The position numbers and the translations under genes were made by a program. The notes below the pieces were generated by a model. That model was not told where the DNA came from. It searched no databases and saw nothing but the letters and a program-made list of their open reading frames with translations. 40,183 nt of DNA from Alphaproteobacteria bacterium (GTDB taxonomy: Bacteria > Pseudomonadota > Alphaproteobacteria > Caulobacterales > Aquidulcibacteraceae), in the NCBI GenBank assembly GCA_016124255.1, contig WGOB01000080.1:1-40183 (forward strand), given 5' to 3'. Every line of letters starts with the position of its first letter. Position 1 is the first letter of the stretch. Of the stretch, positions 24,770-32,506 are shown piece after piece.

Positions 24770-25660
24770 ATGGCCGCGCTGCGTGATTTCAGCTGGCCCA
24801 ATGGGGCGAAGCTCGCGCTCTCGATCGTTGTGAACGTGGAGGAGGGGGCCGAGCAGAACATCCGCGACGGGGACAAGGGTCCCGAGCCGGTGGATGAACT
24901 GGGCGCTGCGCCCTCGCGGCCGATGCGCGCGCATGGGAACGAGAGCAATTACCTCTACGGCGTGAAGGCCGGGTGGCCGCGCATCCGGGACATGCTCGCG
25001 GCGCGGGCGATCAATCCCACGATCACGGCGGCGGCGCTGGCGCTGGAGCGCGCGCCGGCGATCGCTGAGGACATCCGCGTGCGCGGCTGGGAGGTGTGTG
25101 CGCACGGCCTGCGGTGGAGCCACCAATTCTGGATGGACGAAGCGCGCGAGCGCGCCTTCATCGCCGACGCGCGCGACTCGATCGAGCGCACGATCGGGCG
25201 GCGGCCCGCAGGCTGGCTCTCGCGCTACCTGCACACCGAGGCGACGCGGCGGATCGTGGCGGAGGAAGGCTACACCTATCACATGGACGATTATTCCGAC
25301 GATTTCCCGTTCTGGGATGTCGTTGAAACGCGCGACGGGCCGCGCGCGCTGGTGATCACGCCCTATGCGATCGACACCAACGACATGAAGATGTGGGTCG
25401 CGCCCTCCTACACGCCGTGGGACTGGGCGCGCTACGCCATCGACTCTTTCGACTTTCTGCGCGCCGAGACCAGCGACGGGATTGCGCGGATGATGAGCCT
25501 TGGGCTGCACCTGCGGATCGTCGGGCGACCGGGGCGCGCCGCGGCGCTCAAACAGGTGCTGGATCATGTGGCCGGCTGCGACGACGTGTGGATCGCGTCG
25601 CGCGCGGAGATCGCCGCGCACTTCGCCGCCCATGTCGCCAAGCCGGAGGGCGCGCTGTGA
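24770..25660 (+). CDS. PuuE-like polysaccharide deacetylase family hydrolase
   Basis: The 296-residue protein has the NodB-type barrel of the PuuE/allantoinase branch. VNVEEGAEQN (21-30) stands where classical deacetylases have the Asp-Asp pair. EVCAHGLRWSHQFWMDEARER (108-128) is the metal-binding His region, and GRRPAGWLSRYLHTEATRRIVAEEGYTY and DDFPFW follow, as in PuuE. PuuE-type members open cyclic amides such as allantoin rather than deacetylating sugars, so a cyclic imide, lactam or ureide ring is a reasonable substrate (inference). It is followed, 25 bases on, by a lipoprotein gene in the same operon. Confidence 0.84.
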   Translation: MAALRDFSWPNGAKLALSIVVNVEEGAEQNIRDGDKGPEPVDELGAAPSRPMRAHGNESNYLYGVKAGWPRIRDMLAARAINPTITAAALALERAPAIAEDIRVRGWEVCAHGLRWSHQFWMDEARERAFIADARDSIERTIGRRPAGWLSRYLHTEATRRIVAEEGYTYHMDDYSDDFPFWDVVETRDGPRALVITPYAIDTNDMKMWVAPSYTPWDWARYAIDSFDFLRAETSDGIARMMSLGLHLRIVGRPGRAAALKQVLDHVAGCDDVWIASRAEIAAHFAAHVAKPEGAL

Positions 25661-25685
25661 CGAGATGCTTGCCGGAGGATGGGCG

Positions 25686-26270
25686 ATGAAACGGATTTTG
25701 GCTGCGGCGCTTGCGTTCGGCGTGTGCGGCTGCGCGACGACGATGGCGCCGGCGGCTGCGCCGGGGCCGGACGCGGCGGGCGCGCGCGTGGCGATCGATC
25801 TGCGGCGCACGACGCTCGTGGTGCGCGACATCGAAGCGTCGCTGGCGCTCTATCGCGATGCGCTGGGACTGCAGGTTGCGTACGATCAAGAACTGACCTC
25901 GCCGCGGCTGGGCCGCGCCGGCAGCGACGGCGTCAACCGCTCGCGGCTCGTGCTCCTGGAGGCGAACGACGATTTCATCGGGATGCTCGGCCTCTGGCAG
26001 TTTCTCGATCAGACCGATCATGACCGCCGCGCGCCCGGCGCCGCGGATTTCACGCCGGGCGACATCGTGCTTTTGTTCAACGCGCAGGACGTGGATGCAA
26101 CATTCGCGCGCGCGGCGGCGACGGCTGGCGTTACAGTGGTGAGCGCGCCGGCCGAGCGGCGCTACCCCTCGCCGCAAGGCGACATCGTGGTGATGGTGTC
26201 GATGCTGACCGATCCGGATGGACACACCGTGGAGCTCAACCAGCTGATCTCGGATCCGAGACGGCCATGA
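25686..26270 (+). CDS. VOC-domain lipoprotein
   Basis: The 194-residue protein begins MKRILAAALAFGVCGCATT, a lipoprotein signal (Cys16, possibly Cys14). A single VOC module follows: RRTTLVVRDIEASLALYRDALGLQVAYD, then SRLVLLEANDDFIGMLGLWQF and VMVSMLTDPDGHTVELNQL. VOC proteins are usually cytoplasmic, so the lipid-anchored form is unusual. It may bind a metal and an intermediate in the envelope. The start at 25686 is given by the signal peptide and GGAGGATGGGCG upstream. The end overlaps the lyase gene by four bases (ATGA). Confidence 0.82.
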   Translation: MKRILAAALAFGVCGCATTMAPAAAPGPDAAGARVAIDLRRTTLVVRDIEASLALYRDALGLQVAYDQELTSPRLGRAGSDGVNRSRLVLLEANDDFIGMLGLWQFLDQTDHDRRAPGAADFTPGDIVLLFNAQDVDATFARAAATAGVTVVSAPAERRYPSPQGDIVVMVSMLTDPDGHTVELNQLISDPRRP

Positions 26271-27064
26271 ACTGGCGCTCGCTTCTGTTTGCGCCGGCGT
26301 CGCGCCCTGAGCGTTTCGAAAAGGCGCTGGCCGCCGGCGCCGACACGGTCTGTCTCGACCTGGAGGATGCGGTGGCGCCGGACGGCAAGGTCGCGGCGCG
26401 CGCGGCGGCGGCCGCGTTCGCGCAAGGGCGCGCGGGCGTCGGCGTCAGGATGAACGGCGCCGACACCGAATGGGCGAGCGGCGACATCGCGGCGCTCAAA
26501 TCAGTCGCGCCGGCGTTCGTGATGGTCCCGAAGGCGACGGACGCCGCGGCGCTGGAGCGAATCTGGGCGGCGCTGGGAGAGGTTTCGCTGGTTCCGATCG
26601 TGGAAACGGCGGAGGGACTGAAGAACGCGTGGGACATCGCCGCATCGCCGGCCGTCGCCGCGATCCTGTTCGGCGGCGTCGATTATTCCGCGGATATCGG
26701 CGCCGAACTGGCGTGGGAGCCGATGCTCTATGCGCGCGGCGCGCTCGCCGCGGCGGCAGGACGCGCGCGCAAGCCGCTGCTGGACGTGCCCTATCTCGAC
26801 GTCGAGGACGATGCAGGGCTGATCGAAGCCACGCGCCGGGTGCGCGCCATGGGCTTCACCGGGCGGGCCTGCATCCATCCCAGGCAGATCGCGGGCGTGC
26901 ATGCCGCGTTTACGCCGAGTGCAGCGGAGATGGCGCACGCGCGCCGCGTCGTCGCCGCGTTCGATGCGGCCGAAGGCGGGGCGGCGCTTCTCGATGGAAA
27001 GCTGGTCGAGCTGCCGGTGGCGCTGCACGCGCGCCGCATCCTGGCGGCGGCGGGAGAGGGGTGA
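26267..27064 (+). CDS. CitE-type CoA ester lyase (citramalyl/malyl-CoA lyase-like)
   Basis: The 265-residue protein is of the HpcH/HpaI-CitE family. It has LLFAPASRPERFEKALAAGADTVCLDLEDAV (6-36), VPKATDAAALERI, PIVETAEGLKNAW with the metal-binding Glu, FGGVDYSADIGAELAWEP, and GRACIHPRQIAGVHAAFTP. Family enzymes cleave 3-hydroxy-acyl-CoA dicarboxylates such as malyl-, beta-methylmalyl- or citramalyl-CoA to acetyl- or propionyl-CoA and a 2-oxo acid. Next to a MaoC hydratase and CoA-transferase genes, a citramalyl-CoA lyase role is the best guess. It overlaps the VOC gene by four bases and the MaoC gene by one. Confidence 0.86.
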   Translation: MNWRSLLFAPASRPERFEKALAAGADTVCLDLEDAVAPDGKVAARAAAAAFAQGRAGVGVRMNGADTEWASGDIAALKSVAPAFVMVPKATDAAALERIWAALGEVSLVPIVETAEGLKNAWDIAASPAVAAILFGGVDYSADIGAELAWEPMLYARGALAAAAGRARKPLLDVPYLDVEDDAGLIEATRRVRAMGFTGRACIHPRQIAGVHAAFTPSAAEMAHARRVVAAFDAAEGGAALLDGKLVELPVALHARRILAAAGEG

Positions 27065-27585
27065 TGGTGCAGAATTGGAAAGAGGTCGGGCCGCAGCGCT
27101 ACCGTGAAACGTTCGGCCGCTATTTCGAAGACTTTAACGTCGGCGATGTCTATGAGCACCGGCCGGGCAAGACCGTGACCGAGTACGACAACCATCTCTT
27201 CACGCTCATGACGCTCAACACCCACCCGATGCATTTCGACGCCGAGTTCGCCAAGGCGAGCGAGTTCAAGCAGAACCTCGTCGTTTCGCCCTACACGCTG
27301 GCGCTTCTGATCGGCATGAGCGTCACTGATTGCAGCCAGAAGGCGATCGCCAATCTCGGCATGGACGAGGTGAAGTTCACCGCGCCTGTCTTCGCCGGCG
27401 ACACGCTCTATGGCGAGAGCGAAGTGCTGGATAAGCGCGAGTCCAAGTCCCGCCCGGGGCAGGGGATCGTCACGATCCGGACGATCGGCAAGAACCAGCG
27501 CGGCGAAACCGTCTGCTCGTTCAAGCGCAACATGCTCGTTGCGGCGCGTGGGCATGCGGTGGAAGACACAGTGGGCAATTATTGA
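27064..27585 (+). CDS. MaoC family hydratase (itaconyl/mesaconyl-CoA hydratase-like)
   Basis: The 173-residue hot-dog protein has FEDFNVGDVYEHRPGKTVTEYDNHLF followed by LMTLNTHPMHFDAEFA, where Asp42 and His57 occupy the MaoC catalytic positions. THPMHFD is the form I associate with mesaconyl-CoA-type hydratases. VVSPYTLALLIGMSV and MDEVKFTAPVFAGDTLYGESEVLDKRESKSRPGQGIV are standard. Expected reaction: hydration of an unsaturated dicarboxylyl-CoA to give the substrate of the CitE-type lyase. Its ATG shares one base with the lyase stop. Confidence 0.85.
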   Translation: MVQNWKEVGPQRYRETFGRYFEDFNVGDVYEHRPGKTVTEYDNHLFTLMTLNTHPMHFDAEFAKASEFKQNLVVSPYTLALLIGMSVTDCSQKAIANLGMDEVKFTAPVFAGDTLYGESEVLDKRESKSRPGQGIVTIRTIGKNQRGETVCSFKRNMLVAARGHAVEDTVGNY

Positions 27586-27593
27586 GGATCGAC

Positions 27594-28787
27594 ATGCCCG
27601 ACACGCACACAATGACCGAGAGCGACGAGCGCCAGATGCTCGACGCGGTCGACAAATGGCTGAAGGCGAAGGTAGCCCCGGTCGCGATGAAGCTGGAGCA
27701 CGACGACGTCTGGCCTGCCGATCTCGTCGACGACATGACTGAACTGGGGCTCTTCGGGGCGCTGATTGATCCGGAGTATGGCGGCCTTGGCCTTTCGGCC
27801 TCGACCTACGCCAAGCTCGTGACCCGCATCTCGGAAGAATGGATGAGCCTGACGGGCATCTTCAATTCGCACCTGATGATGGCGACGGTGGTGCAGAAGT
27901 TCGGCACGCAGCGGCAGAAGGAATATTGGCTGCCGCGCTTTGCGAGCGGCGATCTGCGCGGGGGGCTGGGGCTGACCGAGCCCGACGCCGGCACCGATCT
28001 CCAGGCCATCCGCACGACGGCGTCGCGCAAAGGCAACGACACCTATGTCGTCAACGGCGCAAAGACGTGGATTTCGAACGCGATCCAGGGCCATGTCTGC
28101 GCGCTGCTGGTGAAGACCGATCCGCAAGCCGAGCCGCGCCACAGGGGCATGAGCATGCTGATCACGCCCAAGATCGATCCCGAAACACGCGCGCCGCTGC
28201 CGGGCGTGAAGAACGGCAAGAAGCTGGAGAAGCTCGGCTACAAGGGCATCGATTCCGGCGAATTCATCTTCGAGAACTACGAATGCTCGGCGGAGCTGTC
28301 GCTTGTCGGCGGCGAAGAGGGCAAGGGCTTCCTGATGGCGACCGGCGGGCTCGAGATCGGGCGGATCAATGTCGCGGCGCGGTCCGTCGGGATCGCCAAG
28401 CGTGCGCTCGCGGAGAGCGTGAAATACGCGCAGATGCGCAAGACGATGGGCAAACCGATCTGCGAGCATCAGGCGATCCAGCTCAAGCTCGGCGAGATGG
28501 CGGCGAAGACGCGTGCGGCCGAATTGCTCGTGGCGGACGCCGCGCGCGCCTACGACACCGGCCAACGCATCGACATGGAAGCCGGCATGGCGAAGTATTT
28601 CGCGTCGGAAACCGCGCTTGAAGTCGCGACCGAGGCCATGCGCATCCATGGCGGCTACGGCTATTCCAAGGAATACCCGATCGAGAGGCTCTATCGCGAT
28701 GCGCCGCTTATGTGCATCGGGGAAGGCACCAACGAGATGCAGCGCATCATCATCGCCAAGCAATTGGTGGCGAGGAACAAGATATGA
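27594..28787 (+). CDS. Acyl-CoA dehydrogenase
   Basis: The 397-residue flavoprotein shows GGLGLTEPDAGTDLQAIRTTA (FAD/substrate contact), KTWISNAIQGHVCALLVKT, GRINVAARSVGIAKRALAESVKYAQMRKTMGKPI, and MRIHGGYGYSKEYPIERLYRDAPL. The catalytic Glu377 lies in IGEGTNEMQR, at the usual position of medium-chain enzymes. It should introduce the 2,3-double bond into an acyl-CoA or methylsuccinyl-type CoA ester. The start at 27594 is chosen after GAGGATCG; an ATG-like start at 27582 would overlap the MaoC end. Its stop overlaps the CoA-transferase start (ATGA). Confidence 0.92.
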   Translation: MPDTHTMTESDERQMLDAVDKWLKAKVAPVAMKLEHDDVWPADLVDDMTELGLFGALIDPEYGGLGLSASTYAKLVTRISEEWMSLTGIFNSHLMMATVVQKFGTQRQKEYWLPRFASGDLRGGLGLTEPDAGTDLQAIRTTASRKGNDTYVVNGAKTWISNAIQGHVCALLVKTDPQAEPRHRGMSMLITPKIDPETRAPLPGVKNGKKLEKLGYKGIDSGEFIFENYECSAELSLVGGEEGKGFLMATGGLEIGRINVAARSVGIAKRALAESVKYAQMRKTMGKPICEHQAIQLKLGEMAAKTRAAELLVADAARAYDTGQRIDMEAGMAKYFASETALEVATEAMRIHGGYGYSKEYPIERLYRDAPLMCIGEGTNEMQRIIIAKQLVARNKI

Positions 28788-29938
28788 CGCGTCCGCTGGA
28801 AGGCCTGCGCATCCTGACGTTCGAGCAATATGGCGCGGGCCCCTATGGCACGATGCTCTTGGCGGAACTTGGCGCCGAGGTGATCAAGGTGGAGAACGCC
28901 GCCGCCGGCGGGGACGCCTCGCGCGGAAACGGGCCGTACTTTCTGGGTGAGAACGATAGCGAATATTATCAGACGTTCTCGCGCAGCAAGAAATCCGTGA
29001 CGCTCGACATCAAATCCCGCGAGGGTCGCGCCGCGTTCGAGGCGCTTGCGCGCGAGAGCGACGCGGTCGCGAACAATCTCCGCGGCGATCAGCCGGCCAA
29101 GCTCGGGCTGACATTCGAGGCGCTCAGGGCTGTCAATCCGAAGATCGTCTGCGCCCACATCTCCGCCTACGGACGGGATAACGAGCGCACCGCCTGGCCC
29201 GGCTTCGACTATCTCATGCAGGCGGAATGCGGCTTCACTTTCATCACCGGCGAACCCGACGGCCCGCCGGTGCGCTTCGGGCTGTCGGTGGTCGATTTCA
29301 TGACCGGCGCCTTGATGGCGGCCGGGCTTCTGGCGGCCGTGATGCGTGCGCGGGAGAGCGGCGAGGGCGCCGATGTCGATTGCTGTCTGTTCGACACCGC
29401 GCTCCATCAACTGAGCTACCCGGGCACGTGGTATCTCAACCAGGGCGACGCGGCGCCGCGCCTGCCGCGCGGCGCGCATCCTTCGGTGGCGCCCTCGCAA
29501 TTCTTCCGCACCGCCGACGGCTGGATCATGATCATGGCGCAGAACCAGACGTTCTGGGAGAACCTCTGCCGCGTCGTCGGGCGCGCCGATCTGATCGAGG
29601 ATCCACGCTTTCCCACGCCCAACGCCCGCGCCGCCTATCGCGATGAGCTGACGCAGGCGCTTGACGCTGCATTGATGACGGCGCCGACCGCGCACTGGGT
29701 GCAGGCGCTGGCGGGCAAGACGCCGTGCGGTCCCGTCTACGATATGGCCCGCGCGCTCGATAGCCCGTTCCCGCAGGCGACGGGCATGATCGACCGCGTG
29801 CCGCATCCCGATCGCGCCGATGGACTGCGGATGCTGGCGTGCCCGGTGAAAATCAACGGCGCGCGTATGCCCGGCAAGCGCAGCCCCAAGCTGGGCGAAC
29901 ACAATGAGGAGCTGCTTGGCGGCGCCCGCAAGACCTAA
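28784..29938 (+). CDS. CaiB/BaiF (class III) CoA-transferase, catalytic form
   Basis: The 384-residue protein has LRILTFEQYGAGPYGTMLLAELGAEVIKVEN at the N terminus and, crucially, Asp142 in WPGFDYLMQAECG, the position of the aspartyl-CoA nucleophile of formyl-CoA transferase. Later GADVDCCLFDTALHQLSYPGTWYLNQGD and ARGPSKLGEHNEELL-like C-terminal features (RSPKLGEHNEELL) fit. It should move CoA from a donor such as succinyl-CoA to a carboxylic acid. It overlaps the dehydrogenase gene by four bases. A second family member follows five bases after its stop; the pair may be a two-subunit enzyme. Confidence 0.9.
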   Translation: MTRPLEGLRILTFEQYGAGPYGTMLLAELGAEVIKVENAAAGGDASRGNGPYFLGENDSEYYQTFSRSKKSVTLDIKSREGRAAFEALARESDAVANNLRGDQPAKLGLTFEALRAVNPKIVCAHISAYGRDNERTAWPGFDYLMQAECGFTFITGEPDGPPVRFGLSVVDFMTGALMAAGLLAAVMRARESGEGADVDCCLFDTALHQLSYPGTWYLNQGDAAPRLPRGAHPSVAPSQFFRTADGWIMIMAQNQTFWENLCRVVGRADLIEDPRFPTPNARAAYRDELTQALDAALMTAPTAHWVQALAGKTPCGPVYDMARALDSPFPQATGMIDRVPHPDRADGLRMLACPVKINGARMPGKRSPKLGEHNEELLGGARKT

Positions 29939-29943
29939 CGCCC

Positions 29944-31113
29944 ATGAAGCTCGACGGCCTCCGCGTTCTCGATCTCTCCGCGTTCCTGCCCGGGCCGCAC
30001 ATGACGATGATGATGGCCGATCACGGCGCCGACGTGATCATGGTGGAGCCGGCCAACGGCGTGGGCGAACCCACGCGTGCGATCGGCTATCGCGCCGGCG
30101 ACGGGGTCTCGGTCTGGTTCCGTAACATCGCGCGCGGCAAGCGCAGCCTGAAGATCAATCTGAAGGACGACGAGGCGCGCGCGCTGTTCTATCGGCTGGC
30201 GGACGCGGCTGACGTCGTCGTGGAATCGTTTCGTCCCGGCGCGGTGAAACGGCTCGGCGTCGATTACGAGACGCTGGCCGCGCGCAATCCCCGGCTCGTC
30301 TATTGCTCGATCTCGGCGTTCGGGCAGGAAGGGCCGCTGGCGCAGAAGCCCGGTCACGCGCTGACCATCGAGGCGCTCTCCGGCGTGCTCGATCTCAACC
30401 GCGGCCTGGAGGACGATAAACCCACCAACCCGTGCATCCCGGCCTCCGACATGGCGGCGTCGCTGATGGCGTTCTCCGCGATCATGATGGCGCTCTACAA
30501 GCGCGAACAGACCGGGCGCGGCGATTATATCGACATGTCGATGTACGATGCGCTGCTGGCGTGGACGCCGAACGTGACGGGCCCCGTGTTCGGCGAGGAT
30601 CGCCACCCCGTCGCGAAGGAGATGCGCTCGTTCGGCGGCGCGGCCATGAACCGCGTCTATGAAACCAAGGACGGCAAGTTTCTCGTGCTCGGGGGATCGG
30701 AGGTCGCGTTCGCGCGCAACCTTCTCGATGCGCTCGGCCGCCTGGACCTTCTCGATCTTGCGCGGATCGAGCCTGGGCCGGCGCAGGCGCCGCTGCGGGC
30801 GTTTTTCGAGGAGGCGTTCAAGACGCGCACGCTCGCCGAGTGGTCGGCGTTTCTGGCGCCCATCGATGTGTGCTGGGCGCCGGTGCGGTCGTTGAAGGAT
30901 GCGCTCGACGATGCGTACGCAGCGGACCGCGGCATCGCGCTGCGCGACGCTGACGGGCAGCGTCATCTCGGCCCGCCGATCCGATTCACGCATGAGCCGC
31001 CGCAGCCGGCGTTGCGTACGCCCGATTATGGCGAGCATTCCGAAGTCATCGCGCGAGAAGCCGGCGTCGCGCCTGAGACGATCGCGGCGCTGCGCGCGCG
31101 CGGCGCGCTCTGA
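29944..31113 (+). CDS. CaiB/BaiF family, racemase-like, lacking the nucleophilic Asp
   Basis: The 389-residue protein has the class III fold (LRVLDLSAFLPGPHMTMMMADHGADVIMVEPANG, then VVVESFRPGAVKRLGVDYETLAARNPRLVYCSISAFGQEGPLAQ). It reads KPGHALTIEALSG where the family has GFD or GHD, so residue 139 is Ala instead of the catalytic Asp. His138, Asp169 and a later Glu in GGSEVAFARN match the His/Asp/Glu set I recall from alpha-methylacyl-CoA racemase. It may be a racemase-like enzyme with altered chemistry or the non-catalytic subunit of a heteromeric CoA-transferase with the preceding gene. Confidence 0.86.
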   Translation: MKLDGLRVLDLSAFLPGPHMTMMMADHGADVIMVEPANGVGEPTRAIGYRAGDGVSVWFRNIARGKRSLKINLKDDEARALFYRLADAADVVVESFRPGAVKRLGVDYETLAARNPRLVYCSISAFGQEGPLAQKPGHALTIEALSGVLDLNRGLEDDKPTNPCIPASDMAASLMAFSAIMMALYKREQTGRGDYIDMSMYDALLAWTPNVTGPVFGEDRHPVAKEMRSFGGAAMNRVYETKDGKFLVLGGSEVAFARNLLDALGRLDLLDLARIEPGPAQAPLRAFFEEAFKTRTLAEWSAFLAPIDVCWAPVRSLKDALDDAYAADRGIALRDADGQRHLGPPIRFTHEPPQPALRTPDYGEHSEVIAREAGVAPETIAALRARGAL

Positions 31114-31118
31114 GGCGT

Positions 31119-32504
31119 ATGACCGCGCACGATCCCTCCGCCTGGAATGCATCGGGGCGATTGGCGGCGCACGTGCTGGGCGTGGATGCAGCGACGACGC
31201 CGGCGCATGTGCGCGACGCTGTGCGCGCGTTTACGCTCGACACGATCGGCGTCGGCATTGGCGGCATGGGCTCGCCCTATGCGCGCAGCCTCGTTGCGAC
31301 GGCGCAGATCTGGGGAGAAGGACACGATGCGGGCGTGTGGGCGAGCGATGTGCGCCTGCCGGCGCCGCACGCGGCGTTCCTCAACGCCTTCCTCGCGCAT
31401 TGCCAGGAATTCGATTGCGTGCACGAGGGCGCGGTCCTGCACCCGTTCACCGTGGTCGTCCCCACGTTGCTGGCGGAGGCGGAGCGCGTGGGCATGGACG
31501 GCGCAACGTATATCGCGGCGTGTGCGGCCGGCGTCGACGTTGCGGTCACGCTCGGCCTGGCGGCGACGTCGCAAATCCGCTTCTTTCGGCCTTCGACGTG
31601 CGGGTTGTTCGGCGCGGTGGCCGCGCTTGCGCGGGCGCGAGCCATGAACGAGGCGCAGACGGTCGATGCGTTCGGGTACGCGCTCGCGTTCGCGTCCGGC
31701 ACGATGCAGGCGCATGTTGAGGGCACGCCGGCGCTGGCCGTGCAGGTCGGCGCTGCGGCGCGCTCTGCGTTCTGGGCGGCGGACATTGCGGCGGCCGGGC
31801 TGCCGGGACCGCGGGGCAGCGTCGACGGGCCGTTCGGCTATCTCGCGCTCTTCGAAGCGTCGAGCGCATTGGCGCCGCTGCTTGAGACGCTTGGCCGTAC
31901 GTGGCGCGCGGCGGACGTGAGCTGGAAGCCCTATCCGACAGGGCGCGCCGCGCATGGCGGCATCGACATGGCGCTGGCCCTGCGGGCGCAGGGCGTGACC
32001 GCGGAAACGCTCGAACGCCTGGATGTGCACGCGCCGCCGCTGATCCTGCATCTCGTGGCGCGGCCGATCATTGCGCCGCTGGAGGTGAATTATGCGCGCC
32101 TTTGCCTGCCTTATGTGATGGCGACGGCGCTGCGGCGCGGGACCGTGACGCTGGCGGATTTCACGCCCGATGCGCTGGCCGATCGCGAGACGCATGCGCT
32201 GGCTGCGCGCATCGGAGCAACCCTGTGGGAGAATGAGGATCCGGCTGCGTTCGTTCCGCAGCGTGCGTGCGCCGTGCTGCGCGACGGACGCGAGATCGTA
32301 GCCGATGTTGATATGCTCCCGGGCGCCGTGGCGCGGCCGCTGTCGCGCGATCAGCAACTGGCGAAGCTCGCCGCGAACATCGCGTATGGCGTCGGCGCGG
32401 CGGACGCGGAGGCGCGCGCGGCCGCGATCGCCGCCGTCATCGATCATCTTGAGACGGCGCCCGACGCGGGCGTCCTCAGCCGGCTCGCGCAGACGGGACG
32501 CTAG
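31119..32504 (+). CDS. MmgE/PrpD family protein
   Basis: The 461-residue protein has the all-helical MmgE/PrpD N domain (VRDAVRAFTLDTIGVGIGGMGSPYARSL, APHAAFLNAFLAHCQEFDCVHEGAVLHPFTVVVPTLLAEAERVG, GYALAFASGTMQAHVEGTPALAVQVGAAARSAFWAADIAAAGLPGPRGSVDGPFGYLALF) and the smaller C domain (SWKPYPTGRAAHGGIDMALAL). Known members are 2-methylcitrate dehydratase and cis-aconitate decarboxylase, both acting on tricarboxylates related to itaconate. The substrate here is unknown, but a dehydration or decarboxylation on a branched dicarboxylate fits the neighbours. Five bases separate it from the upstream stop. Confidence 0.88.
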   Translation: MTAHDPSAWNASGRLAAHVLGVDAATTPAHVRDAVRAFTLDTIGVGIGGMGSPYARSLVATAQIWGEGHDAGVWASDVRLPAPHAAFLNAFLAHCQEFDCVHEGAVLHPFTVVVPTLLAEAERVGMDGATYIAACAAGVDVAVTLGLAATSQIRFFRPSTCGLFGAVAALARARAMNEAQTVDAFGYALAFASGTMQAHVEGTPALAVQVGAAARSAFWAADIAAAGLPGPRGSVDGPFGYLALFEASSALAPLLETLGRTWRAADVSWKPYPTGRAAHGGIDMALALRAQGVTAETLERLDVHAPPLILHLVARPIIAPLEVNYARLCLPYVMATALRRGTVTLADFTPDALADRETHALAARIGATLWENEDPAAFVPQRACAVLRDGREIVADVDMLPGAVARPLSRDQQLAKLAANIAYGVGAADAEARAAAIAAVIDHLETAPDAGVLSRLAQTGR

Positions 32505-32506
32505 GC

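Noticed and set aside
24770-25660. Polysaccharide deacetylase as evidence of a capsule or peptidoglycan gene set
   Set aside because: No glycosyltransferase or wall gene is nearby, no signal peptide is present, and its motifs are of the PuuE branch.
23801-25831. 676-codon open frame antisense to the SDR and PuuE-like genes
   Set aside because: Crosses three real genes and has low-complexity His/Arg/Pro composition; a shadow of GC-biased codons.
31510-31520. GTATAT sequence inside the MmgE/PrpD gene as a fifth operator copy
   Set aside because: It is within coding sequence, lacks the TGATATAC core and CAA/TTG flanks.
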